Below, in pieces: positions 17,492 through 27,381 of a DNA stretch of 64,000 nucleotides. The notes under the pieces were generated by a model that worked only from the letters and a program-made list of their open reading frames with translations, was not told where the DNA came from and did not search any database. The stretch is taken from positions 124,001 through 188,000 of the forward strand of contig NZ_JAFAJM010000015.1 of assembly GCF_019236175.1 (NCBI RefSeq). Reading direction: 5' to 3'. Both the position numbers and the translations under genes were made by a program. This DNA is from Chryseobacterium sp. GTDB taxonomy: Bacteria > Bacteroidota > Bacteroidia > Flavobacteriales > Weeksellaceae. Every line of letters begins with the position of its first letter. The stretch's first letter is position 1.

Positions 17492-18679
17492 TTAATGATG
17501 AGCAGGAAAAATAATCTTATTCTTCTGATGTTTGGGCTTTTTCTTTTTCCGGTTCAAAAAGATAATAAATCCTGTAACCGGTAGTGAGGCCGCAATAATA
17601 CCTGCTAAAAAATAAATGATACGTCCGGTAATTCCGAAGATACTTCCGGTGTGTAGATCGTAATTCCTTTCCCGAAGTGCAGTTCCGTTTCCGATATTTT
17701 TATCTTTATAGGACTGAGATTTTAGTTTAACCCCGGAATACTGATCGAAACTAAACTGCTCATTCTGATATTGCTTTTCTGCATAAGTTATTTCTGCATA
17801 ATAAGTTCCCGCCTCAGTTCTGGGAAAATTAATCATTGCCGATTTTTTATGAGCCATCTGAGGTTCCATCGTATTCCATATCCTGTTCAGAACAATATTC
17901 CGACCGACGGATTCATTCTGGGGCCTGTTGCTTTTTACTTTTTGCTCTGTTCTCCTATTGTCGTTTAAAAAATTTTGTATCCATTTATCCATATCTGTAA
18001 AGTTCCATATCAATGCAGAGTAAGCAATCAAAAGTAAAGGGATCATTGAATAGAACCCGAGAACATTATGAAGATCATAATTGATTCTTTTCCAGTTGGC
18101 GGAAAGCTTAATGAAAAACATTCCTTTGAGCATATTTTTACTCATTTTCCGGGGATACCAGATCACCAGTCCGGAAAAAAGAATAATAGCCAGTAATAAG
18201 GTGGAATATCCGGTAATGGTTTTCCCTATTTTTTCTCCCAATAACAACCTTCGGTGTAGATCAAGGACAATTTCAAAAAAATCGGTTTTTGCATTTTCCA
18301 GCTCCTGAACCTTTCCGGTATACGGATCTATATAAACCCGGTAATAATACTCATAGGTTCCCCAATAGGTTAATGCTTCGTTATTCATTTTAAGCGTTCT
18401 GAACATATAGGTTCGGGAGGGGTCGGATGAAATCTGGACTCTTTTGATTTTAAGACCATCGGGAAGTGCCCGTTCGGCTCTGACGGTTAATTCAGCAAGC
18501 GGTAATTTTTCTTTTCCAATCGCAGTCACAAAATATCTCTGGGGATGTATGAGGTGTTTCAGTTCATCTTCAAATGAAAGAATACAACCTGTAACAGCCA
18601 TTATTACAACTATAAGCCCGGATGATAATCCGAGCCATAGATGTAATTGATAGACTATTTTTCTAAATTTAAGTTTCAT
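17492..18679 (-). CDS. PepSY-associated transmembrane protein (candidate siderophore ferric reductase)
   Basis: A 395-residue membrane protein with four main hydrophobic helices: about 10-33 (LHLWLGLSSGLIVVIMAVTG), about 160-175, about 206-226 and about 350-372. PepSY-type domains lie in the periplasmic loops. The N-terminal KIVYQLHLWLG and the His-containing DLHNVLGFY and DLHTGSIFG segments are typical of the PiuB/PepSY group found next to TonB siderophore receptors, proposed to reduce siderophore-bound iron. It follows the receptor gene after 102 bases on the same strand and probably belongs to the same iron regulon. Confidence 0.85.
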   Translation of the reverse strand: MKLKFRKIVYQLHLWLGLSSGLIVVIMAVTGCILSFEDELKHLIHPQRYFVTAIGKEKLPLAELTVRAERALPDGLKIKRVQISSDPSRTYMFRTLKMNNEALTYWGTYEYYYRVYIDPYTGKVQELENAKTDFFEIVLDLHRRLLLGEKIGKTITGYSTLLLAIILFSGLVIWYPRKMSKNMLKGMFFIKLSANWKRINYDLHNVLGFYSMIPLLLIAYSALIWNFTDMDKWIQNFLNDNRRTEQKVKSNRPQNESVGRNIVLNRIWNTMEPQMAHKKSAMINFPRTEAGTYYAEITYAEKQYQNEQFSFDQYSGVKLKSQSYKDKNIGNGTALRERNYDLHTGSIFGITGRIIYFLAGIIAASLPVTGFIIFLNRKKKKPKHQKNKIIFPAHH

Positions 18680-18781
18680 AGCTTATAGGGGAAAAAGTTG
18701 AGAGTTTACAAGGTAATACATTCTAAAAAGATTCATAATCAGAGGTACTTGATATAAACTCTTTATTAGGGTCACAGAGTA

Positions 18782-21226
18782 TTAAAATTTAAAACTTACC
18801 TCAGCAACGAAATTGCGAGGCATTTGAGCTACAATTACTCCCTGCCCTGCAAAATACTGTACATTACCTAAATTATTCATTTTAAATCCTAATCTGTACT
18901 TTTCCTTTTCCAAGGTAACAGAAGCATTAATCAATGTATAGGCAGGAAATGCAAACTGTCCGGTTTTTACTTTATTTCCGGTAATCTGTTTTCCTACCCG
19001 GTTGACTCCGAAACCTACTCCCAGCCCCTGAAGTCCTTTAATGGGAATGATATAACTGATCCACGAATTAAATACATTGGCAGGCCCCGCGGATTCCGGG
19101 CGACGGCCTTCTACATCGGCGTCTGCTTTTTCAAATCTACTGTCATTATAAGCATATCCTGCCATAATATTTAATCCCTGAACAGGATTCATAATGGTTT
19201 CAATTTCAATTCCCTTACTTCTTTGTTGTCCATCCTGAACAACAATAGCATATTCTTTCCCATCACGAACCACTCCGATTCCACGTTGTATGTTATTAAC
19301 AAGGATATCATAGTATCCCACGGTGAAATTAATTTTGTTTCTCCAAAGATTTCCTTTTACTCCTACTTCCCACTGATTGGCCATCTGTGGCTTCATATCG
19401 CCGCTATAATCCGCCAGCTGCTGTATAACAGGTGCTGTGTAACTAAAACCATTCATATAGTTTCCATATACGGATAACTGATCTTTAAGAACCTGATAAA
19501 CCAAACCTACTTTTGGAGACCATGCTGTTTGCTTAAATTCCCCCGAACGAACATTGGTGTTCAGGTTCAGCTGTCCTTTGCTTTCGTAATGATCCATACG
19601 CAGGCTCAATAACGTAATCAGACGGTCTGTGATATAGCTTACATTCGATACGTAGGCCCCATAAAGATCTGCGGAAGATGTATTTCTTACCAAAGGCGTT
19701 TTACCTGCCTGAATTGCTGTTTGAGTGAAAGTCTGGATTTTCTGAAGGGCAAGATCTTTGGAAATATTTCCATAATTACCTGTTAAGCTTTGTCCGTCAA
19801 TATTATCATAGACAACAATAGGCGAATGGTTGTTATTAATCATCTGATTCAGATAATCTACTCCGATCAACACTTTATTCTTGATGTTTCCGATATTAAA
19901 TTCTCCGTTGAAATTTTGCTGAATACTTGTAGAAGAAGCTTCTGAGTTTTGCCACTGAACATTACGTTCCAGTGTTGCATCATTTGTCGTTCCTCTGATA
20001 AACTGATATTGATATAATCCTTCGGTTTTTCTGAAGTTTCTGGAAATCAATGTTTGTGAGCTCCATCGATCCGAAATTTTATAATTAGCTTCAGCTTTTA
20101 CGTTGATGGAAGGGGCTTTCAGGGTCATATCATTATTAGAATATGATCTTTTCCAGTCAAAGCCCAGTTCATCCGGGGTATGTGCAAAATAGTTTCTTGT
20201 TCTGGGAAGGAAAATAATTGGAGTATTGGTTCCTTCATAGTTATAAATCTGGGTTCCCAGACTAAACTTCAGACGGTCATTTACCTGATAACTTACTGTA
20301 GGCGCAACAAAGAATGATTTTCTGAATTCAGAGTCTCGAAATCCATTTTGATACTGATAAGCGGCATTCAGACGAAATAATGTTTTTCGGTTATCCGTTA
20401 TCGGGCCATAGACATCTGCTGTCACACGATTGAGGTTGTAGCTTCCCATAAGATAGGATATTTCTCCTCCGAAATAGTCTTTTGGTTTTTTGGTGACTAA
20501 ATTGATTAACCCTCCAAATGATGTTACTGCTCCTCCGTACAATGTTCCCGACGGTCCTTTGATTACCTCAAGACGTTCGATATCCGCAGGATCAATCTCT
20601 CCGTTGGTTGTCGCAGGAATTCCATCCACCATGGATACTTTTGTTGGGAAACCTCGTAAGCTGTAATAAAAGCTTCCATCACCGGAGCCCCTTCCCGGGC
20701 TTCCTTGCATTTTTACCATTCCCGGAACATTTTTCAAAACCTCTGAAACATCATAGGTTAGCTGCTCCTTCATGATTTGTTGATTAATGCTTGTGTATGC
20801 CTGCGGATTCTCTAAATTTTTTAAAGGCATTTTAGCTACTGAGGTACTGTCTTTATCCAGAAATTTGTTTCTGCTGACCGCATAAATAGTAATTCCTTCA
20901 ATCACATTATTATGAATGGAAGCATAAATGGGCGGAATTTCGTAGACATCTTTTTTAATACTGATTTTCTCACGCATCAGTTCGATATCATTTAAAACCA
21001 CCTGAAGCATATATTCTCCAGATGGCACATTTTCAAAGTAATACTCTCCTAAATTATTTGTTTTTGCCTGATATGATGTATCGACAAGTCTTAAAACAGC
21101 ATTTTTTACCGGTGCCTGTTCAGAGAGCATGATTTTGCCATGAACTCTGTCGCTTTGCTGTGCAGAAAGCTGATGGGAGGTTAAAGCAAGACCAAGAAGT
21201 AATATAAGGGTTTTAGATGTTTTCAT
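18782..21226 (-). CDS. TonB-dependent siderophore receptor
   Basis: An 814-residue outer membrane receptor. A signal peptide runs to about residue 22 (LTSHQLSAQQ). A carboxypeptidase-regulatory-like domain follows at about 25-110, then a plug domain (EVLKNVPGMVKMQGSPGRG and ERLEVIKGPSGTLYGGAVTS). The 22-strand barrel ends in the typical terminal aromatic (FVAEVSFKF). The N-terminal extension is a Bacteroidetes feature and is not a FecA-type signalling domain. The start overlaps the AMP-ligase stop by 14 bases, so it is the last gene of the biosynthetic operon. It is the likely importer of the siderophore made here. Confidence 0.93.
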   Translation of the reverse strand: MKTSKTLILLLGLALTSHQLSAQQSDRVHGKIMLSEQAPVKNAVLRLVDTSYQAKTNNLGEYYFENVPSGEYMLQVVLNDIELMREKISIKKDVYEIPPIYASIHNNVIEGITIYAVSRNKFLDKDSTSVAKMPLKNLENPQAYTSINQQIMKEQLTYDVSEVLKNVPGMVKMQGSPGRGSGDGSFYYSLRGFPTKVSMVDGIPATTNGEIDPADIERLEVIKGPSGTLYGGAVTSFGGLINLVTKKPKDYFGGEISYLMGSYNLNRVTADVYGPITDNRKTLFRLNAAYQYQNGFRDSEFRKSFFVAPTVSYQVNDRLKFSLGTQIYNYEGTNTPIIFLPRTRNYFAHTPDELGFDWKRSYSNNDMTLKAPSINVKAEANYKISDRWSSQTLISRNFRKTEGLYQYQFIRGTTNDATLERNVQWQNSEASSTSIQQNFNGEFNIGNIKNKVLIGVDYLNQMINNNHSPIVVYDNIDGQSLTGNYGNISKDLALQKIQTFTQTAIQAGKTPLVRNTSSADLYGAYVSNVSYITDRLITLLSLRMDHYESKGQLNLNTNVRSGEFKQTAWSPKVGLVYQVLKDQLSVYGNYMNGFSYTAPVIQQLADYSGDMKPQMANQWEVGVKGNLWRNKINFTVGYYDILVNNIQRGIGVVRDGKEYAIVVQDGQQRSKGIEIETIMNPVQGLNIMAGYAYNDSRFEKADADVEGRRPESAGPANVFNSWISYIIPIKGLQGLGVGFGVNRVGKQITGNKVKTGQFAFPAYTLINASVTLEKEKYRLGFKMNNLGNVQYFAGQGVIVAQMPRNFVAEVSFKF

Positions 21227-22601
21227 GCTGTAAGTTTTGTAACAGGGGATAATTTATTTTGCCGTTTTGTGATAATGGAAATGATTCTATAAGCTCAGTG
21301 CGTATATACTGAGGATTGATGCGCAGTTTATTTTTGATGGCTTCGGTGACAGTCTGCGGATTAATATCTGGATTGTCATACAGTACAATGATCTTTTTAT
21401 CATTGGAATTCAGGCAGACAAAAGTATTTCCTTCCATTTCATTTTTAAGGATAAACTCCACTTCGTCCAGATTGAGGCGTATTCCGAATAGCTTCATGAT
21501 TCTTTTAATACGTCCCGTAATGTAATAAATTCCGTTACTTCCTTTTTGAGCAGTATCTCCTGTACGCAAAACCGAAGGCTGTTCATAAGTGGTAAGGTCC
21601 TGAAGTGTGTTGGCATAGCCTCCATAAATACTGTTGTGTGAGAACAGCAATTCATCGGTCTCCGGGTCTATTTTGAAATCTCCACCCTGCACCGGAGTAC
21701 CGATAGAAGTTTCTGCTTCCAGAAGGCCGTCTGTTGTGAGATAAGCCATTCTACCGCCTGCTTCGGTCTGGCCATATTGTGCGAAGAACTGTTTTTCAAA
21801 TTCATGACAGTAGGAAAAAATTATTTTTCTCAATTCACCATTGATAACTCCGCCGGTATGAGTCATGTATCTTAAACTCGGACTGTCTTTTCTGAAGAAA
21901 CCAATTCTGTTCAGATTCTCATACAAATAAGGAACCCCGCCAAGGGTACTGTATCCGAATTCCTCCATTTCGTCCCAGAAAGCTTTTTGCATAATATCCT
22001 TATCTGTACACACAATTCTTCCGGCACGCATACAATTCGTAGTAAAGATTGAGAATCCATATACGAAATTGATAGGAACGTTCAGCGGAACAACATCAGA
22101 CTCCAGAACAGGCATATACTGAAGAATACTGACTGCATTCTGGTAAAGGCTCTCATCTGATAGTTTAACCAGTTTCGGTATACCCGTTGTTCCTGAAGTA
22201 CTCAGCAGAATTTTAATTTCAGGATGGATTGTTATTTCGGATTTATAATCTTTTCTGGTATGGATATCAACCGAATCCGAGAAGGATTTAACCGTATATC
22301 CCGAAATCTCACCTCTTGAAGGATCAAAGATGTATTTTGGATGATATTCCTCTTCCAGACGGGCTTTGAATTCTGGATGTAGCTTTTGCCCCAGAACAGC
22401 GATAGTATGTGCTGTCCCGTAAAAATTCAACAGCACCTCAATGGAGGAAAGCTGATTGTCATTATATAAAAAAATCAAGCCTTTTTCTACGGGATTCAGG
22501 CCTAAAGACCTGTAAAGAACCCCTACCGGAATGGTTTTTCCGGTGGAGGCATCTGTAAACAACAGGTTTCTGTTGGCAATTACATTTTCTAAAATTTTCA
22601 T
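21213..22601 (-). CDS. AMP-dependent acyl ligase (acyl-ACP/CoA synthetase family)
   Basis: A 462-residue member of the ANL adenylate-forming family. Seen: the P-loop-like TSGTTGIPKLVKLS near 155, GQTEAGGRMAYL, the ATP-binding Asp in LRTGDTAQK, the hinge TGRIKRIMKLFGIRLNL and a C-terminal NGKINYPLL with the catalytic lysine. The gene follows a free-standing acyl carrier protein gene after 4 bases. It therefore most likely loads an acyl group, fatty or dicarboxylic, onto that carrier. Citrate-siderophore loci do not usually need this step, which points to an acylated or fumarylated product. Confidence 0.88.
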   Translation of the reverse strand: MKILENVIANRNLLFTDASTGKTIPVGVLYRSLGLNPVEKGLIFLYNDNQLSSIEVLLNFYGTAHTIAVLGQKLHPEFKARLEEEYHPKYIFDPSRGEISGYTVKSFSDSVDIHTRKDYKSEITIHPEIKILLSTSGTTGIPKLVKLSDESLYQNAVSILQYMPVLESDVVPLNVPINFVYGFSIFTTNCMRAGRIVCTDKDIMQKAFWDEMEEFGYSTLGGVPYLYENLNRIGFFRKDSPSLRYMTHTGGVINGELRKIIFSYCHEFEKQFFAQYGQTEAGGRMAYLTTDGLLEAETSIGTPVQGGDFKIDPETDELLFSHNSIYGGYANTLQDLTTYEQPSVLRTGDTAQKGSNGIYYITGRIKRIMKLFGIRLNLDEVEFILKNEMEGNTFVCLNSNDKKIIVLYDNPDINPQTVTEAIKNKLRINPQYIRTELIESFPLSQNGKINYPLLQNLQHENI

Positions 22602-22605
22602 TTTC

Positions 22606-22851
22606 TTAGTTTTCTACAAGTACATCGTATTTTTTCATTTTCTCACGAATTTTACCTACAGTCCCCATTTCGAGGATATCATTAAAATCAAATTTAATCT
22701 GGTAAAACTGCTCCAGTGCTTCCACAATAAGCAGGTGAGACATAGAATCCCATTCCGGGATCTCCTGATAAGTGAGTTTTTCATTTACCAGTTCTTTTTT
22801 TACCGCAATTGCTGAAGCGATAATTTCATAAAATTCTTCTGTTGTATTCAT
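22606..22851 (-). CDS. Acyl carrier protein
   Basis: An 81-residue four-helix carrier with the phosphopantetheine attachment Ser36 in EWDSMSHLLIVEALE. The spacing and acidic helices are typical of discrete ACPs and PCPs. It lies 1 base from the MATE gene and 4 bases from the AMP-ligase gene, so the three are co-translated. It is probably charged by the adjacent ligase and serves as acyl donor in siderophore assembly. It is distinct from the housekeeping fatty-acid ACP, whose fab neighbours are absent. Confidence 0.92.
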   Translation of the reverse strand: MNTTEEFYEIIASAIAVKKELVNEKLTYQEIPEWDSMSHLLIVEALEQFYQIKFDFNDILEMGTVGKIREKMKKYDVLVEN

Positions 22852-22852
22852 T

Positions 22853-24256
22853 TTAAATTTTTATTGTTTTCCATTTACCGTTTTTAAAAATCATTAAGAA
22901 AAGGACAGCCAGTACAATCTCCGATGAGACAATAGCAGTGAATATTCCGGTGAGTTCCCATTGGAATCTTACTCCGAGCAGATAAGCCAGCGGAAGCTGG
23001 ATGACATAGAACATAATGACATAAAGTATGGTGACCTGCATGATATTTCCGGCAGCATTGAGCGCCCGGCTGATTACCATAGTAAAGCCCAGTAACAGAT
23101 AGGCCATGGATACAACATGAATATACTGAACGGCATATCGTGCCACTTCAGTTTCTGTTGTGAAAAATTTCACCACATATTCTGCTGCAATCTGCCAGAA
23201 CAGCGCTACGACAATGAGATAGCTCATATTGATAGTACCTGCTCTCCATACTGTTTTTTCTGCACGGTCAGGATCTCCTGCACCCAGATTTTGCCCTGTA
23301 AGAACACCTGCTGCATTGCCTATTCCCCATGCCGGCATAGTGGCAACCGATGCAATACGCTGGGCTATAATATATCCCGCAAGTGCCGTTGTTCCGAAGG
23401 TTGATATGATTTTAACCATAATCAGCCAGCTGGAAGTCGGGATGATGTACTGGACCAATCCGCCAAAAGCTATTTTCAAGATCTTTCTCAGCAGGGGAAT
23501 ATCCCAATGGAACTTCATCAGAATATTAATGCTTGTTTTGCCGGAAAGTAAAATGAAAAACTGATAGATCACTGCCAGCAGTCTTGATAAAACAGTAGCA
23601 TACGCCAGTCCCATCAGTCCGAAAGCCGGAATAAAGCCAAGTCCGAAAACAAGGATTACTGCAAAAATAATATTAGAAATATGGCATAGCCACAGTGATT
23701 TCATTGCAAGATCAGCATCTCCGGCTCCTCTGAAAAGTCCATTAACGGAAAGCCTGAGGATTACCAGCCCTATACTTAGAAACACCAGTCGGGAAAAGGA
23801 TAATCCATCATTCACCACATCCGTACTTATGCCCAGGAATCCCACGATTTCAGAGGCAAATAAACAGGAAATCCCCCCTATTAACAGAGCAAAAAAGAGG
23901 GCTAACAGAATAATGTAATGGGCGGTTCTGCCCATTCCTTCCCTATCCTTTTCACCGGCTCTTCTCGCTACAAGTGTTGCTGCAGCAATTCCAAGACCTA
24001 CAGCAATAGCATAAGCAAAATTGATATAGTTATCTGTTATTCCCACAAGTCCCAGGACCTTATCTCCCAATCTGGCAATGATCAGGAGGTTGACACTTAC
24101 AAAAACAGATTCCATCACCAGTTCCATTACCATTGGAATAGCTAAACTAAAGATGGAACGGTTGATACTCCCCGAAGTCAGCTCCACCTTTTTCCCGGCG
24201 AGCGCTCCATAGGTAAAAACCGTTCCCTTCTTTAGCAGATTCAGGAATTTCCTCAT
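22853..24256 (-). CDS. MATE-family exporter in the siderophore operon
   Basis: A 467-residue protein with about 12 membrane helices in two MatE halves (SLAIPMVMELVMESVFVSVN and GLVQYIIPTSSWLIMVKII). The GNAAGVLTGQNLGAGDPDRAE segment is a classic MATE motif. It overlaps the upstream IucA/IucC gene by 4 bases (ATGA) and sits inside the biosynthetic operon. Export of the finished siderophore is the obvious inference; many such loci use an MFS exporter instead. It is only distantly similar to the MATE gene at 6003. Confidence 0.9.
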   Translation of the reverse strand: MRKFLNLLKKGTVFTYGALAGKKVELTSGSINRSIFSLAIPMVMELVMESVFVSVNLLIIARLGDKVLGLVGITDNYINFAYAIAVGLGIAAATLVARRAGEKDREGMGRTAHYIILLALFFALLIGGISCLFASEIVGFLGISTDVVNDGLSFSRLVFLSIGLVILRLSVNGLFRGAGDADLAMKSLWLCHISNIIFAVILVFGLGFIPAFGLMGLAYATVLSRLLAVIYQFFILLSGKTSINILMKFHWDIPLLRKILKIAFGGLVQYIIPTSSWLIMVKIISTFGTTALAGYIIAQRIASVATMPAWGIGNAAGVLTGQNLGAGDPDRAEKTVWRAGTINMSYLIVVALFWQIAAEYVVKFFTTETEVARYAVQYIHVVSMAYLLLGFTMVISRALNAAGNIMQVTILYVIMFYVIQLPLAYLLGVRFQWELTGIFTAIVSSEIVLAVLFLMIFKNGKWKTIKI

Positions 24257-26058
24257 AATGCTGCTACAGAATTTTTGTTGGCGATCTGGTATAAGGGATT
24301 GGGTAATGCCCCGTCCTTTCTTGGGATCGCAAATGCTTTGTTTTCACTGTATCCGTTATTTTTTAAACGAAGGCTGTTGATGTAAAATCTTTTGAAAGCC
24401 GGTACGTACAAGTCATATTTGGCATATCTCTCCTGTAAATGGGGGTTATCGGTTTTATATCCTTCAATACATTCGTGAACAAGCATCCAGAATGTTTCCT
24501 CTTCAAATCCGGAATAGGTATGCAGGATATTGGATAAATACCTGAAGAAAGCATCAAAAACACCTAAAAGGATAAATAAAGGAATATTTTCTTTATTGGA
24601 TGACTGTATCAGACCGTCCGCCAGATGAGCAGGTAGTTTCTCTCTGGCTTCAGTAGTAAGCACAATATCATCTACAAAATCTTTAATAACAATTCTCTGC
24701 GGAATGCCGTTCTTTAAAACGACCATAATATTTTCTCCGTGAGGAGTTACACACAACGAATGGGTATAATAAATATGCAGCAGCGGTGTCAGATAAGCAT
24801 CCAGATAGCTTATAACCCAGTCTCTGATGGTCATACCTGCCTTTTCTGCGAATGCTTCCACCAGAGGTGTTCCGTTCTGGTCTATATACAGCAGAGAGGC
24901 CATTGTCACCATTTCTTCTTCTGGCTTCAGATAATTTTCAGCACTTTCACGCCACAGCGCTCCCAGGAATTCATTATATTGATAAGGTACATTGGCAATA
25001 GCTCCATACTGAGGATGCAAATAAGCAATAGACGCTTCTTCTCCCAGAAAAATTGTTCCTTTATTTTCAAGGTAAGCGTCATCTTTAATCAGACTTTTTA
25101 CCCATTCCGTAATGGCCGGTGCAATTTTCATCTGTTTAGGTGATAGTCCTCTGATGTTTCCTGTACTCAAAATGGAAACTGCTGTTTTTAAATATCTTTT
25201 TTCCGGATGATCCGCATTGAATAAAGTACGGATGCTTTGCTGAGGGCTGTAAACATCATTTCCTTCTCCTAACTGGATGATAAGTCCTGATGCGATATCA
25301 CCTGCAAAATGAATCTTTAGTTTATGTTCCCACTGCCACGGATGAACCGGGATAAAATGATAGTCTCCCACCGGTTTTCCATGGGAAGCCAGTTTCAGCT
25401 GGAATTCATTAAACAGTTCATTTCCTATTTCTGAGCGGTAAAAATCTTCTCTATTGATAGAGTCCACTGACTGGAAGGCAGATCTGCTCTGATGAGTGGC
25501 CAGCCATAAAACTTTCAGATTCTGATCGGATTCCGGAGCAAACGCCTGAAGGTCACGGGGAGAAAACCCCAGTCTGCTTTTGTTGACAATCACCCACGGA
25601 TGTCCTGTCATATGATGTTCTATCGTCTGATAATCTGAAGCCGCCAGATTCTGTGAAGTCATGGTTCCTTTTGCCAAAATCATTGCATCACAGTATAAAG
25701 TATGCAATAATTCTTCAGTATATCTGGCAATGGTGTACGGATCAAGATCAAAAACAGACTGCATTTCAAGGAAAAAAGAAGCTACATCCACAGAAGGCTG
25801 TTTTTCGCCATGTTCTGTCTTGGTGATACTCCGCCCGTCAATATGCCAGTAGTCCATCATTCTTTCCTGGCCCCGGAAACTGTATTGAATATGCTCCACT
25901 CCTGTTTCAAGTGTAAATACGGTATAATCCTCTTCATCCTGAGAAACGGTAACCGGTTTCAATAATTCTTCATGCATTAATTCTGCAATGGTTTTGGCCA
26001 TAAGATTTCTGTTAGCCTCATTCCAGTTTTCCTGGCTGATTGTATATTCTGTGTTCAT
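24253..26058 (-). CDS. IucA/IucC-family NIS siderophore synthetase
   Basis: A 601-residue stand-alone NIS synthetase, which uses ATP to couple a carboxylate such as citrate to an amine or hydroxyl. Seen: the substrate-binding segment GHPWVIVNKSRLGFSP, HPWQWEHKL, SIRTLFNADHPEKRYLKTAV and the C-terminal FhuF-like iron-transporter region (HGENIMVVLKNGIPQRIVIKD). Length is normal. Its partner is the IucA/IucC-GNAT fusion two genes upstream, so two condensations on citrate are likely. It starts 6 bases after the monooxygenase gene stop. Confidence 0.94.
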   Translation of the reverse strand: MNTEYTISQENWNEANRNLMAKTIAELMHEELLKPVTVSQDEEDYTVFTLETGVEHIQYSFRGQERMMDYWHIDGRSITKTEHGEKQPSVDVASFFLEMQSVFDLDPYTIARYTEELLHTLYCDAMILAKGTMTSQNLAASDYQTIEHHMTGHPWVIVNKSRLGFSPRDLQAFAPESDQNLKVLWLATHQSRSAFQSVDSINREDFYRSEIGNELFNEFQLKLASHGKPVGDYHFIPVHPWQWEHKLKIHFAGDIASGLIIQLGEGNDVYSPQQSIRTLFNADHPEKRYLKTAVSILSTGNIRGLSPKQMKIAPAITEWVKSLIKDDAYLENKGTIFLGEEASIAYLHPQYGAIANVPYQYNEFLGALWRESAENYLKPEEEMVTMASLLYIDQNGTPLVEAFAEKAGMTIRDWVISYLDAYLTPLLHIYYTHSLCVTPHGENIMVVLKNGIPQRIVIKDFVDDIVLTTEAREKLPAHLADGLIQSSNKENIPLFILLGVFDAFFRYLSNILHTYSGFEEETFWMLVHECIEGYKTDNPHLQERYAKYDLYVPAFKRFYINSLRLKNNGYSENKAFAIPRKDGALPNPLYQIANKNSVAAL

Positions 26059-26064
26059 TTTCTA

Positions 26065-27381
26065 TTATATTTTTGCGGTTGGTAATTCGGCGTATTTTTC
26101 TACATCAAAATCCTGGAAAGCGATTTTCTTTTCAATTTTATAATGATCTCTTCCAAGGATGTCATTGATGATGAATGAGTTTCGGTATGCTGCCATTCCC
26201 AGGTCTGTGGAAATGTAGCTGTGGGTATGTACTTCTGCGTGCAGAACATAAATTTCGCCACCGTTTTCATCAATGGAGTAATTTCTGTTCACTGCAAATA
26301 AGCCGTTGGAATCCCTTTTTATTCTTGACTGGATATTCTTCAGAAATGCAGGTTCATGATAACGGTATCCCGTCCCGATGATCAGATAATCAGCTTCCTG
26401 TTCATAAGAAACCTCCTGTTCCAGCTGTGTAAATTCAAGATGAAGGGATGCCGGACCTGTATTGTCTACTTTATTAAGCTGACTATTAGGGATAATTGTG
26501 AGTTTTGGGTCTGCATTATCGATATTCAGATCATAAATAAAATCATAAATATCGTTGATCAGATCATAATTAATTCCTTTAAACTGAGCCTGTTGTTTGC
26601 TTAAAATAGTTTTTCTTGCGGTTTCGCTTCTGCTGTAAAAATAATCCACATAGTCAGGCGAGGTCAGCTCCAGAGTCAGTTTTGAATATTCCATCGGGAA
26701 AAATCTGTCAGGGCGTGAATACCAGCCCAGTTCCGTATTTTCATCTCTGTTTTGAAGAAGATCATAAAAAACTTCGGCAGCACTCTGACCGGAGCCGATC
26801 ACTGCAATCTTTCTTCCTTGTGCCACTAATTCTTCCTTTCGGTATAAATAGGAACTTGTATGCATAATACGTGAATCATTTTTAGGAATAAATGAAGGAA
26901 TATGCGGTTGGGTACCCGTTCCCAGAACCAGTCTTTCCGTTTTAAAAACCTGTTGTTCCTTTGTCTTGGTGTTTATCGTGTAAACAAGGTAGATTCCGTT
27001 CTCATACTCAATATCGGTTACCTGTGTTGAAAATCGGCATTCGGGCAGTTGTTCAATTACCCATTGGCAGTATCTGTTGTATTCTTTACGGGGGATAAAA
27101 AAGTTTTCACGGATAAAGAATTTATAAAGCCTGTTGGTTTCTTTGAGATAGTTCAGAAGGCTTAAGGGACTGGTAGGATCTGCCATGGAAACACAGTCAC
27201 ATAAAAATGGGGTTTGCAGGGTCACATGATCGATCATCAGACCGGGATGCCAGTCGAAGCCATCTCTTTGATCCAGAAAAAGGGTTTTAAGTTCAGAAAT
27301 GGGATGGGATAATGCGGCAAGACCTAAATTAAATGGTCCTATGCCTATACCTATTACATTGTATACGGTTTCTTTATTCAT
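26065..27381 (-). CDS. Lysine/ornithine N-monooxygenase family (SidA/IucD-like)
   Basis: A 438-residue flavoprotein. The FAD site GIGIGPFNLGLAAL is at about 10-23. The NADPH site IAVIGSGQSAAEVFYDLL is at about 190, and a C-terminal YLIIGTGYRYHEP follows. Family members N-hydroxylate the terminal amine of lysine, ornithine or cadaverine to prepare a hydroxamate. Given the linked decarboxylase and lysine hydroxylase, the substrate is probably a (hydroxy)cadaverine, as with DesB. It overlaps the fusion gene by 8 bases. Confidence 0.94.
   Translation of the reverse strand: MNKETVYNVIGIGIGPFNLGLAALSHPISELKTLFLDQRDGFDWHPGLMIDHVTLQTPFLCDCVSMADPTSPLSLLNYLKETNRLYKFFIRENFFIPRKEYNRYCQWVIEQLPECRFSTQVTDIEYENGIYLVYTINTKTKEQQVFKTERLVLGTGTQPHIPSFIPKNDSRIMHTSSYLYRKEELVAQGRKIAVIGSGQSAAEVFYDLLQNRDENTELGWYSRPDRFFPMEYSKLTLELTSPDYVDYFYSRSETARKTILSKQQAQFKGINYDLINDIYDFIYDLNIDNADPKLTIIPNSQLNKVDNTGPASLHLEFTQLEQEVSYEQEADYLIIGTGYRYHEPAFLKNIQSRIKRDSNGLFAVNRNYSIDENGGEIYVLHAEVHTHSYISTDLGMAAYRNSFIINDILGRDHYKIEKKIAFQDFDVEKYAELPTAKI

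Noticed and set aside
18680..18781. Fur box upstream of the PepSY gene
   Set aside because: The sequence around TTCTAAAAAGATTC matches only a small part of the element seen at 31446-31468.
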